A stretch of DNA of 20,588 nucleotides from a virus: IMG/VR virus record IMGVR_UViG_3300042566_001608, positions 1-20,588 of that record, one strand, 5' to 3'. Positions 14,163 to 20,588 of this stretch are shown here, one piece after another (within the stretch, counting starts at the first letter, position 1; each line of letters starts with the position of its first letter). Below the pieces are notes generated by a model, which did no database searches, was not told the DNA's origin, and worked only from the letters and a program-made list of their open reading frames with translations. The position numbers were made by a program, and so were the translations under genes.

Positions 14163-14437
14163 AGGCCCAGGAGCACAGCGACACCAGCGCCGCGGCGGCG
14201 GAGGCGATCGAGCCCGCCGCGGCAACGCTCCGCATGGCGGTGCTCGGCGTCATCGCCGCGACCGGCGGGGCGACCGACGAGGAGATCCAGGCCGCGCTCG
14301 GCCTGGCGGGCAACACGCAGCGCCCGCGGCGTGTCGAGCTCTGCGAGGCCGGGCGCGTCGTGGACAGCGGCGCGCGTCGTCGCGCGAAGAGCGGTCGCCA
14401 GGCCGCGGTGTGGATCATCAAGCCGGAGTGGTGGTGA
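14159..14437 (+). CDS. Small winged-helix-like phage protein
   Basis: This 92-aa protein starts with the ATG at 14159, overlapping the polymerase stop (ATGA). It ends with TGA, of which the last base begins the next ATG. After an Ala-rich start, residues 25-92 look like a winged helix: a GGATDEEIQAALGL helix pair, NTQRPRRVELCEAGRVV, and a DSGARRR...GRQAAVW wing. This pattern occurs in small phage proteins next to replication genes. DNA binding is likely, the precise role unknown. Confidence 0.7.
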   Translation: MKAQEHSDTSAAAAEAIEPAAATLRMAVLGVIAATGGATDEEIQAALGLAGNTQRPRRVELCEAGRVVDSGARRRAKSGRQAAVWIIKPEWW

Positions 14438-14721
14438 TGCACCGGACCATTCTGAACCCCGCCGAGCGCGTCTTCGCCCACGCTCTCGGGGCCGCGCTGG
14501 AAGAGCAGCGCCGGGCGGCCGGGCTGTCGAAGGCCGAGCTCGCCCGGCGCCTCGGCCTGGCGGAGAGCACGATCTTACGCTGGGAAGATGGGCGGGGTAT
14601 CCCGCACCTCAGTCTGCTGCGGCGGGTGGCGGTCGAGCTCGGGACCACCGCCCTGGTGCTGCTGTTCCGCGCCGAGCGCCGCGCCGTCGCGGCCCCGGCA
14701 CCCGCGGGTGAAAACGGGTGA
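14437..14721 (+). CDS. Second XRE-family regulator
   Basis: This 94-aa protein has a Cro/C1-type HTH at about 14-75: LEEQRRAAGLSKAELARRLG (21-40) and LAESTILRWEDGRGIP (41-56), ending in a hydrophobic LGTTALVLLFRAE helix. The ATG at 14437 overlaps the preceding TGA by one base. It closes the rightward operon. The last 17 bases of the gene contain the first two CGGGTGA repeats of the array that follows, so self-regulation or action on the convergent junction is possible. A role as a late switch or Cro-like factor is inferred from position. Confidence 0.78.
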   Translation: MHRTILNPAERVFAHALGAALEEQRRAAGLSKAELARRLGLAESTILRWEDGRGIPHLSLLRRVAVELGTTALVLLFRAERRAVAAPAPAGENG

Positions 14722-14750
14722 CGGGGTGACGGGCGGGTGAAGGCGGGTGA
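14705..14750 (+). repeat. Five direct GGGTGA repeats, about one helical turn apart
   Basis: GGGTGA occurs at 14706, 14716, 14724, 14735 and 14745; four of the five are CGGGTGA. Start-to-start distances are 10, 8, 11 and 10 bases, so all lie on roughly the same face of the helix. Three further copies follow: 14846-14852 and 14895-14901 forward, and 14855-14861 inverted. Iteron-like protein-binding arrays look like this. The first copies fall in the coding end of the XRE gene. Confidence 0.55.
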
Positions 14751-14814
14751 CAGATTGGCCGGAAAGCCTAGACTTACATGAAAAACAAGGGATGCCCCAT
14801 TTCTCTCGGTGTCG

Positions 14815-14829
14815 TTGCGTACATTGCAA
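14815..14829. promoter_or_regulatory. 15-bp palindrome TTGCGTACATTGCAA, candidate operator
   Basis: This dyad has the same half-sites and the same 15-base length as those at 903-917 and 7047-7061. It lies between two convergent operons, where a promoter is not expected, so if it binds protein it may act on DNA structure or on an unseen antisense promoter. Confidence 0.35.
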
Positions 14830-14844
14830 ACCAATGCTTTAGGC

Positions 14845-14901
14845 GCGGGTGATTTCACCCGCCGACCCGATTTTGCACCCATTGCGGGGGTCGGCGGGTG
14901 A
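14845..14901. terminator. Nested inverted repeats, probable bidirectional terminator
   Basis: A perfect 8-bp dyad around TT (14845-14862) overlaps a second, perfect 14-bp inverted repeat (14855-14868 with 14888-14901; 19-base loop). The two pairings share an arm and so are mutually exclusive. A TTTT lies in the loop (14871-14874). Position between convergent operons favours termination from both sides; the alternative is a protein-binding site. Confidence 0.5.
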
Positions 14902-14935
14902 CGGAATCGCATCCCTTAGCCCCCTGCAATTCGGG

Positions 14936-16951
14936 CTAGTCGAGGAGCCCGCGGCGGAGCTCGTCGGCCGGGACGCTGGTGCCCAGGAGGGAGCCAGCGC
15001 GAGCGGCCAGCATGGGGTTGATGCCTCCCCGCCGGGCCGCCTCCGCAGCCAGGGCGGCGTCCACCCTGCGCGCGGCGGCTGCCTGCTGGGCGGGGTCGGT
15101 GGTGGAAAGGAGACGGGCGAGGGCGTCGTTGCGCCGTTCGGCCGAGCCTTGCATCACCCGGCGTGCCCCGGCCCCCGCCAGGCCAGCCGTAGCGCCCAAG
15201 GCCGCGCCGGGGCCGAAGCCGCCGCCGCCGAGCCAGTACTCGCTCAGGCCACCGGCCGCCCCGCCACCCGCGGCCCCGGTCGCGAGCTCCTGCATCGCGG
15301 CCTGGCGCCGGGCCGTTGCGCTGTTCCGCAGCACCGTGTTCTCGAAAGCGGCACCCGCGGTTTCGCTGCCCAGTGCTGTCGGGCTCGTCCCAAGGTAACG
15401 GGCCAGCAGATCGAACCGGCGAGCCGCGTCGCCAGGCGCCAAGCCCAGCGCGTCGGTGAGCACGCGGATCTGGTCGCGCTCCATGTCGGTGTCGAAGACC
15501 GCGCGCACAGGGTTCGCCGTGCCGGTCCTCGGGACGGTACGGAGCCGGTCGCGGAGCGCGTTCATACCGCCTTCCACGAAGTGCATCCGCTCGGTGTCGG
15601 TCATGCGCTCGATCGTCGTCCGCAGTTCGGTGGGACGGGTTCGGAAGATATTCCGGCCGAGATCGAGGGCGTCGTTGTGCGCGCTCGGGCCAGCCCACAG
15701 AAGCCGCGCCTGCCGGTAAAGGCTCGTGCCATCGGGCTGCACCGTGAGGTCGTCCAGCCGATCAACGATCTGATCGCGCAGCCGGCGGGCAGAAACCGAC
15801 ACCGGGCTGCCTCGGCCGGAGCCGCGGAGCTCGCGCTCGATCAGTTGGTCCAGGCCTTCCTTCGCCGACATCAGATCCGCGATCGTGGGCTGGCTGTTCG
15901 CGGTTGCGGGGCGCCCTTCCAGCGTCGAGATGGTGCGGGCGTCACCGGCTGCCGGCTGTGCGCGGCGCCAGAGCGAGACATCAAGGTCGGTCTGGAGCGG
16001 CGCGTTGTTGGAGCGCACGGCGGTGTAGAGCGGCCCCGCGTCCTGGCTGCGCTGCGTGAACAGCGCCTGCTTGCGGATATATGCGTCTTCGGCATCGCCG
16101 AAGGTCGTCTTGAGCGCCTCAAGGATGCGGTCCATTCGGCCGCCCTGGCGCGTCTCAAGCTGGCGCGTCAGGTTCGCCATCGCCTCGCCGGGCTGCTGCG
16201 CGAGGGCTTCCAGCGCGGTGCGGCTGTTCGGCCCCATCGCCTCCGCCAGCGTCGTGCCGGTGTCGGGAAGCCCGGCGGCGGCGCGCTCGGCCCGATCGTC
16301 GGCCGACGCCTCGACCGCCCGCAGCGCGGCCCCTGGCGCCGGTTGGTCGCGCGCCACCTGTTGCGCCAGAAGGCGATCCGCGGCGCCCTGCGGGTTAGCA
16401 AAGTCCCGGAAGGACTGAGCGGTCCTCTGCGCCAGCGGCCGGGCGCCCTCAACGGCGGCCCCGCCCAGAGCGCCCACGCCTGCGCCTACGCCCGCGCCGA
16501 CAGCAGCGCCTGCTGCCATAGCGCCGACACCGCCCTCGGCGTCACCGACGCCCTGGAGGGCGCCCTGGCGCATGCCAGCGTTCGCCCCAGCCGTCGCGGC
16601 TTGGGCCACGCGGCTGCCGGTGGTGGCGGCCCGTGCGGCTTGGCCCGCGACGCCCAGGCCGGGGATCAGCAGCGTGGGCAGGCTGCCGGCCACCTCCAGG
16701 CCGGTCGCCAGCACCGGGCGCTCTGACCTGTAGCGCTCGACGTTCGCCCGCTCTTCCGCCAGCGCCTGGCGGTACGGCGACCCGAACAAGCTGCGGACGC
16801 CGGCCGTGATCTCGTCGCCGAAGCCGAAGGTGAGCCCCTGCGCGGCGGTCGCAACGCTACCGGGCAGCGCGGCACGAGAGGCCTGCTCACGGCGCCCGGA
16901 AACACGCAGCACCTCATCGAGGAAGCGGTCGATCTCGTCGTTGGTCGCCAT
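14936..16951 (-). CDS. Large Ala/Gly-rich virion or DNA-ejection protein
   Basis: This 671-aa protein is the last gene of the leftward late operon. The N-terminal part has FGFGDEITAGVRSLFGSPY (42-60), a spaced-Arg helix and NVERYRSERPVLATGLEVAG (70-89), a segment widely conserved in internal virion proteins of short-tailed phages. Hydrophobic glycine-rich stretches at about 85-100 and 140-168, and another near 545-590 (GGLSEYWLGGGGFGPG), could insert into membranes. The middle (170-540) is helical and charged. It probably travels with the DNA into the cell. No lysozyme or transglycosylase motif is visible. The ATG at 16951 has TGGAG nine bases upstream, inside the end of the preceding gene. 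Confidence 0.72.
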   Translation of the reverse strand: MATNDEIDRFLDEVLRVSGRREQASRAALPGSVATAAQGLTFGFGDEITAGVRSLFGSPYRQALAEERANVERYRSERPVLATGLEVAGSLPTLLIPGLGVAGQAARAATTGSRVAQAATAGANAGMRQGALQGVGDAEGGVGAMAAGAAVGAGVGAGVGALGGAAVEGARPLAQRTAQSFRDFANPQGAADRLLAQQVARDQPAPGAALRAVEASADDRAERAAAGLPDTGTTLAEAMGPNSRTALEALAQQPGEAMANLTRQLETRQGGRMDRILEALKTTFGDAEDAYIRKQALFTQRSQDAGPLYTAVRSNNAPLQTDLDVSLWRRAQPAAGDARTISTLEGRPATANSQPTIADLMSAKEGLDQLIERELRGSGRGSPVSVSARRLRDQIVDRLDDLTVQPDGTSLYRQARLLWAGPSAHNDALDLGRNIFRTRPTELRTTIERMTDTERMHFVEGGMNALRDRLRTVPRTGTANPVRAVFDTDMERDQIRVLTDALGLAPGDAARRFDLLARYLGTSPTALGSETAGAAFENTVLRNSATARRQAAMQELATGAAGGGAAGGLSEYWLGGGGFGPGAALGATAGLAGAGARRVMQGSAERRNDALARLLSTTDPAQQAAAARRVDAALAAEAARRGGINPMLAARAGSLLGTSVPADELRRGLLD

Positions 16952-16957
16952 GATCGA

Positions 16958-18664
16958 CTACTCCACCAGAGAGGGGTTGATGTTGGCGGCCCGCGCCGCG
17001 CGACGGCGCGCTTCGATGTCGCCGGGGAACCTTGTGCGGATGCGCTCGGCGATCTGCGCTTCGGAGGCGTTGGGCGGGCGCGGGACGCGGGGGGCGGCGC
17101 CTTCGCTGTTCGCACGCGCGGCTTCCGCGGCGGCCCGGCGCTCCGCCACAACGTCGCGGAAGCCAGGGACGACGTTCTCCGGGTTGAGGCCGCGGCGCGT
17201 TGCGAGGCCGGTGTAGAAACCGCCCACCTCGTTGACCTCATTGCGGTACACTTGCATGCGGTCGTCGGCCACCGAGCGCATCTGGGCGATGGTGCTGGTG
17301 GTGAGCGCAGCGCCCTGGTTGACCCGCGCGATTTGGGCCTGCATCCAGCCAGGCAGGCCGCTCGTGCGCTGGATCGTGACCACCTCTTCGCCGCGCACAA
17401 CGCTGCCGGGGTCGAGGATGTTGGCGAGGGCGAACACGGCGTCGAGCGCCGCCACTTGGTCGTATTGCCCGGTGCGGGCGCCTGTCTCGATGCGGTCGAG
17501 GGCCGTGTGGATCGTGCCGTAAAGCGGGACGCTCTGGGTGAAGCGCTGCACCTGGGGCTGGCGCAGGAACTCCCCGCGCAGCGGGTCTTCCTGTTCAGCA
17601 AGGCGCGGCGTCTCACGCGTAGCCAGGGCGCGGATGGCTTGGTCCTGCTCCTCGCGCGTACCGAGCGACGCGATCATGCGGGCGCTCTGCGCCGGCACCC
17701 CAAGCCCGGTGATCTGGGTTTCCGACAGCACCGGGCCCCGCTCGTTCGCCGGGCCGTAATCGCGGCCGAGCTCGCCACTCGGCAGCATCTCGCGCACCCG
17801 GCCACCACTTGTGATGGTCTGCACGGTGGGCGGGTTGCGGGTCAGCCAGTCAGAGACAATGCGCTGGCCCCCTTCATGGTCGCCGCGTGCGAAGCTCTCG
17901 GCCGCAAGGACGCGGAGCTCGGCCGGCATGTTGGCAAGCGAATTGCCGTTGAAGCCCGGCGTGCGGGGCGCGGCCCCCTGCACTGGAGCCGCGAGCGCGG
18001 CCTGCTGCGGCGTTAGCGCGGGCGCGGGCGGGGTCGTGGGCGGGGCGGCGGGCCGTCCCCCCGGCATCCCGGCGATGGCGCCGTTGTTGATCGCCATGAG
18101 CCGCTCTTCGTAGTCCGGCGCGTTCGGGTCCAGCGCGTTGCGTGCGGCGATACGCTGCGAGACCGCCAGAGGCGCTTCGCCACGCTGGGCCACAGGGGCC
18201 ATGAGCGGTGCCGGAGCCGGAGCCGTGGGGGTGGCGGCACCCGGAGCCGTGGGGGTGGCGGCACCCGGAGCCGTGGGGGTGGCGGCACCACCGCCCAAGA
18301 GAAAGTTCGCCATCCGCAGGCCGGACGCCACTTGTCCCTCACGCTGGGCGATCTGGCTGCGAAGCGCCCGCTGCTGGAGCATCTGCTGACCGGCCTGGTC
18401 GCCGGCCTGCATCGCCGCCATCGGCGCCTGCGCTGCCTGCGAAAGCGCTTGCGCGCGAAGCGCACCGGCCTGGGCAAGCGGAATGCCGCCCTGGCCCGCC
18501 GCCATCAGGCTCGGGCCGAGCGTGCCCAGCAGCGCCTGCATCGAGCGCTGGCGCGCGAAGGCCTGCTCCTCCGGCGTCATGCCGGGAAGGCCGAACATCG
18601 GGGGCTGGGGCGTCGCGGGGCTCGCGCCGCCGCCAAGCCCGAAGAAGTCGAGGAGGCCCTGCAT
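16958..18664 (-). CDS. Internal virion/structural protein with Pro-Thr-Ala repeat linker
   Basis: This 568-aa protein starts at the ATG at 18664 with a GAGGAGA site overlapping the previous stop. Residues 1-122 are Met/Gln/Ala-rich helices. Residues about 125-225 form a low-complexity linker of Ala, Pro and Thr that includes three copies of an eight-residue unit (A-A-T-P-T-A-P-G). The C-terminal half is a folded domain (about 340-520) with RQPQVQRFTQSVPLYGTIH, LDAVFALANILDPGSVVRGEE and VGGFYTGLATRRGLNPE, a layout common to podovirus internal or DNA-ejection proteins in which 'kvlDPgSVVRegE' is conserved. No enzyme motif is visible. The gene is six bases from the downstream 671-aa gene, and both probably assemble into the same internal structure. 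Confidence 0.75.
   Translation of the reverse strand: MQGLLDFFGLGGGASPATPQPPMFGLPGMTPEEQAFARQRSMQALLGTLGPSLMAAGQGGIPLAQAGALRAQALSQAAQAPMAAMQAGDQAGQQMLQQRALRSQIAQREGQVASGLRMANFLLGGGAATPTAPGAATPTAPGAATPTAPAPAPLMAPVAQRGEAPLAVSQRIAARNALDPNAPDYEERLMAINNGAIAGMPGGRPAAPPTTPPAPALTPQQAALAAPVQGAAPRTPGFNGNSLANMPAELRVLAAESFARGDHEGGQRIVSDWLTRNPPTVQTITSGGRVREMLPSGELGRDYGPANERGPVLSETQITGLGVPAQSARMIASLGTREEQDQAIRALATRETPRLAEQEDPLRGEFLRQPQVQRFTQSVPLYGTIHTALDRIETGARTGQYDQVAALDAVFALANILDPGSVVRGEEVVTIQRTSGLPGWMQAQIARVNQGAALTTSTIAQMRSVADDRMQVYRNEVNEVGGFYTGLATRRGLNPENVVPGFRDVVAERRAAAEAARANSEGAAPRVPRPPNASEAQIAERIRTRFPGDIEARRRAARAANINPSLVE
18219..18290. repeat. Three tandem 24-bp repeats within a virion gene
   Basis: Units at 18219-18242, 18243-18266 and 18267-18290 are identical except for the final base of the third. 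They stay in frame and encode the A-A-T-P-T-A-P-G units of the linker in the 568-aa protein. The near-perfect DNA identity indicates recent duplication or slippage. Confidence 0.9.
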
Positions 18665-18676
18665 GTGTCTGTCTCC

Positions 18677-19672
18677 TCACCGGCTACCGAGCAGGCCGAT
18701 CAGGCCGCCCGCGGCTGCACCGATCCCCGTGCCGATGCCGGGGAACATGCTGCCCATCATCGCGCCCGACGCAGCGCCGCCGAGCGCGCCCATAGCGGGG
18801 TTGCCGCGCGAGAGCGGGTTCGTCGCTGTCTGCGTCTGGCCGTAGGGGATCTGACCACCCAACGGCAGCAGGCGCGTCTGAAGCTGCTGGAGCGGGAAGT
18901 TCTGGGCCTCGTTGAAGCGGGCCTGCTGGTCGGAGAGGCCCGCCTGCTCCAGCGCCTGCTGCTCCGCGCCGGAAGCCGACAGGGCCGAGATGTCGGTGTA
19001 CGCCGCGCGCTGGCCGCCGCCCGCCAGGTTGCCGGCCTGGCCGAGCGCCTGGAGCGCCGCCTGCTGGCCCTGGAGCCCAAGGTTCTGGTTGAACTGATCG
19101 GCCTGGAAGGTCCGACCCAGATCCTGCGTCGCCATCTGCTGCGCGTTGCCAAAGGCCTGGGCGCGGAGGTTGGCGCTGGTGCGCGCTGCCGTCTCCATCG
19201 CGTTCTGGTCGTTCATGCTCTGCTGGAGCGCCAGGCGGCTGCCGCCGAAGGCCCGCGACGCGATGGCCCGGTCAGCGAGGGCGTTCTCCGCGTTCCGCCG
19301 CTGGTTCTCGATGCCGTCGAGCGCGAAGCGCTCCACGTTGTCGAGGTACGGGTTCATGTACTGGGCCATGTCGGTGCCCGGCAGCGTGCCGGCGGCGACC
19401 GCGGTCGGCCGGTAGCTCGCGAGGCCGGCGGCGTTCTGCGCGAGCCCGCCCATGAAGCCGGCGGTCGCCCCCTGCATGTCGCGGACGCCCTGCTGCGCCT
19501 GCGTCTGGTCGCCGCTGAAGCCGGCCACCGTCTGGCCGGTGAAGGGGTTGTACGGTCGATCGGCGACCTGGCCCGCCATGTTCAGCGTGTTCTGGCTGTA
19601 GTCCTCCAGCCACGCAGGCAGCTTGACCTCGGTCGTCTGCGTCGCGGAGCTCGGCGCGCTAGGGCTCGGCAT
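18677..19672 (-). CDS. Virion structural protein with conserved YMNPYLDNV region
   Basis: This 331-aa protein starts at the ATG at 19672 because of a good AAGGAG site (the frame itself runs to 19792). The N-terminal LPAWLEDYSQNTLNMAGQ, PYNPFTGQTVAGFSGDQ (40-56), DMAQYMNPYLDNVERFAL (101-118) and RAIASRAFGGSRLAL (135-149) segments match a widespread family of podovirus structural or internal proteins. The middle is Gln/Ala-rich helix. The last 40 residues are Gly/Ala/Met-rich and hydrophobic (GGAASGAMMGSMFPGIG), possibly membrane-active at DNA entry. The stop overlaps the ribosome binding site of the next gene. It is the first of three large late proteins in this operon. Confidence 0.75.
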   Translation of the reverse strand: MPSPSAPSSATQTTEVKLPAWLEDYSQNTLNMAGQVADRPYNPFTGQTVAGFSGDQTQAQQGVRDMQGATAGFMGGLAQNAAGLASYRPTAVAAGTLPGTDMAQYMNPYLDNVERFALDGIENQRRNAENALADRAIASRAFGGSRLALQQSMNDQNAMETAARTSANLRAQAFGNAQQMATQDLGRTFQADQFNQNLGLQGQQAALQALGQAGNLAGGGQRAAYTDISALSASGAEQQALEQAGLSDQQARFNEAQNFPLQQLQTRLLPLGGQIPYGQTQTATNPLSRGNPAMGALGGAASGAMMGSMFPGIGTGIGAAAGGLIGLLGSR

Positions 19673-19674
19673 CG

Positions 19675-20037
19675 TCAGATCTCCTTCGTGAACAGGACAC
19701 CGGCCGGCTGGTAGCCAAGCGCGCCTGTGTATTTCGTCCAACCGCGGCGGCCGACCGCCTCGACCCGCGTCGCGCCGTGTCCGCGCGCCCAATCTTCCAG
19801 GCGAGGCGCCAGGTCGAGCAGATCGCCCAGCCGTCCAGCCGCCAGCCAGTACCGGAGCGCCATGCGCTGCGGGTAGCGCACGAGCTCGGTGGCGACGAGC
19901 CCGTCGCCGTGCTCCCAGATCTGCGCGTCGCCGCGGCGCGCGGCACCGATCACATCGGCCACCGTGTGGGTGTTGCCGCCGCGATCAAGCGCCCGCTGCA
20001 AGCGCTCCATGATCTGATCCTCGCGGGTCACGATCAC
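19675..20037 (-). CDS. GNAT-like phage protein
   Basis: This 120-aa protein, taken from the GTG at 20037, overlaps the previous gene's stop by four bases (GTGA). An ATG at 20010, with GAGG eight bases upstream, would give 111 aa. The C-terminal half, RLGDLLDLAPRLEDWARGHGATRVEA followed by GRRGWTKYTGALGYQPAGVLFTKEI, resembles the end of acetyltransferase-fold proteins that many short-tailed phages encode between tail and internal virion genes. The acetyl-CoA-binding loop is not clear, so it may be a structural, non-catalytic relative. Confidence 0.6.
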   Translation of the reverse strand: MIVTREDQIMERLQRALDRGGNTHTVADVIGAARRGDAQIWEHGDGLVATELVRYPQRMALRYWLAAGRLGDLLDLAPRLEDWARGHGATRVEAVGRRGWTKYTGALGYQPAGVLFTKEI

Positions 20038-20234
20038 GCCGCGGCCACCGACAACACGCCCAGGCTGTTCACCGTGACGCGCCAGACCGACCCATCCGGG
20101 GCCTGGAGCAGGATCGCCGGGGCGGCCTCTGTGCTCGACACCGCCGGCGCGAAGGCGCGGCGGATTGCCTCGACCATCTGCCGCATGCGCGAGGCTTCGA
20201 ACTTGTCCCCCGCGTCGGGGATCTGAACCCTCAC
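20034..20234 (-). CDS. Small phage virion-operon protein, 66 aa
   Basis: The start is a GTG at 20234, overlapping the preceding TGA by four bases, with a very strong GAGGAGG site. The N-terminal half is helical and charged (residues 8-28, including RMRQMVEAIRRAF). The C-terminal half reads as beta-strands (ILLQAPDGSVWRVTVNSLGVLSV), a pattern seen in small phage proteins next to tail genes. No family is recognised. Overlap at both ends supports its reality. Confidence 0.68.
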   Translation of the reverse strand: MRVQIPDAGDKFEASRMRQMVEAIRRAFAPAVSSTEAAPAILLQAPDGSVWRVTVNSLGVLSVAAA

Positions 20235-20588
20235 CGCTGACCTCCTCGTGCCAGGTCGAGACGCATCTCGCCGATGCTCCAGTCCCGGTCCTGCGTTGCC
20301 TCGATGCGGAGCCGGAAGTCGCGGGCGCTGAAGCGCATGTCCATCCAGCCATCGTCGCGGGGCGCGAACGGCCCCTCGGTGTATTCCTGCCCATCCGCAG
20401 TGAAGCGGCTGTAGGCGCGCACCTGGGTGGATGCGTAGCCGGCCCCGCTGTCCATCTGCGCGCCGAGCACGTCCACGGTCGTCGCGCCGCCACGCGGCAC
20501 GTCGATCGCGCCCGTCTCGGCGTACACCTGGCCGGTGCGCGGCAGGCCGGCGTCCGTCCAGCCCGTCTCATGCTGGTACAGGTGCCGG
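20231..20588 (-). CDS. Tail-associated phage protein, 5' end beyond the window
   Basis: The minus-strand frame is open from the right edge to the TGA at 20231 and encodes at least 118 residues. The visible part contains HLYQHETGWTDAGLPRTGQVYAETGAIDV, a pattern shared by podovirus tail or head-tail accessory proteins, then beta-rich sequence with GQEYTEGPFAPRDDGWMDMRFSARDFRLRIEAT. A GTG at 20527 could look like a start, but the codons upstream continue the same conserved pattern, so the true start lies outside. Its stop overlaps the next gene's GTG. Confidence 0.7.
   Translation of the reverse strand, partial: RHLYQHETGWTDAGLPRTGQVYAETGAIDVPRGGATTVDVLGAQMDSGAGYASTQVRAYSRFTADGQEYTEGPFAPRDDGWMDMRFSARDFRLRIEATQDRDWSIGEMRLDLARGGQR

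Larger units (their letters stand above)
14751..14935. other. Convergent intergenic junction
   Basis: From the XRE stop to the end of the 671-aa gene there is no supported gene. Besides the repeats there is a stretch of lower GC (14760-14835), in which a 24-codon frame (14778-14852) lacks a ribosome binding site, and the dyad at 14815-14829. The two long transcription units collide here. Confidence 0.5.

Noticed and set aside
12195-14225. Very long minus-strand open frame opposite the DNA polymerase
   Set aside because: It is antisense to a fully supported polymerase. High GC makes long antisense frames common, and the translation is low-complexity Arg/Ala/His with no domain.
14778-14852. 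Plus-strand 24-codon frame (starts MKNKGCPISLG) in the convergent gap
   Set aside because: It has no ribosome binding site, contains the 15-bp dyad and ends inside the inverted repeat; the reading frame looks incidental.
14849-16726. Long plus-strand open frame opposite the 671-aa virion gene
   Set aside because: It is an antisense shadow without motifs, and the minus-strand gene has a ribosome site, conserved segments and operon context.
18200-18300. 24-bp triplicate considered as a CRISPR-like array
   Set aside because: The units abut with no spacers and keep the reading frame of a virion gene.

Overview
The window is very GC-rich (coding third positions are almost all G or C) and carries tightly packed, overlapping genes of a temperate tailed bacteriophage or prophage. 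No host gene, rRNA or tRNA is visible. Codon use, GTG/TTG starts and strong GGAGG-type ribosome binding sites fit a high-GC proteobacterial host. An alphaproteobacterium is my guess, but the sequence does not prove it. The minor virion proteins at the right (tail accessory, GNAT-like, Ala/Gln-rich and Gly-rich internal proteins) resemble those of short-tailed, podovirus-like phages.

Left arm, minus strand (about 1-7475). A small terminase subunit gene (342-836) is preceded by a cluster of perfect inverted repeats. Upstream of it lie a RuvC-like resolvase (908-1459) and a large primase-polymerase/SF3-helicase (1633-4179), with a conspicuous AT-rich, repeat-bearing spacer between those two. A tyrosine integrase (4297-5466), three uncharacterised phage proteins, a 30-residue membrane peptide too short for usual gene callers (6904-6996) and a Cro/CI-type repressor (7080-7475) complete the arm.

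Middle, plus strand (7725-14721). A divergent control region (7476-7724) separates the repressor from a rightward early operon with overlapping start/stop codons. It encodes a MerR/excisionase-like HTH protein, SNF2-type helicase, AT-hook-like protein, a 63-aa protein, DUF2800 Fe-S nuclease, DUF2815 ssDNA-binding protein, HNH endonuclease, family A DNA polymerase, a winged-helix-like protein and a second XRE regulator. This is a self-contained replication and recombination set. It is unusual in pairing PolA with a primase-polymerase/helicase on the other transcript.

Convergent junction (14722-14935). This gene-free 214-base stretch holds phased CGGGTGA repeats, a 15-bp palindrome also found elsewhere in the window, and a long inverted repeat likely to act as a two-way terminator.

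Right arm, minus strand (14936-20588). A late virion operon is read leftward: tail-associated protein (cut by the window edge), 66-aa protein, GNAT-like protein, then three large structural or ejection-type proteins of 331, 568 and 671 aa. Large terminase, portal, capsid and lysis genes are not in the window.

The least ordinary signals are regulatory: a 15-bp palindrome family (TTGCGTNNNNNGCAA) in several intergenic gaps, a minus-strand leader module (hairpin plus CGTTTGGAGG) used three times, one copy of which can hide its own ribosome binding site, and the iteron-like array at the convergent junction. I see no CRISPR array, defence island or obviously new multi-gene system.
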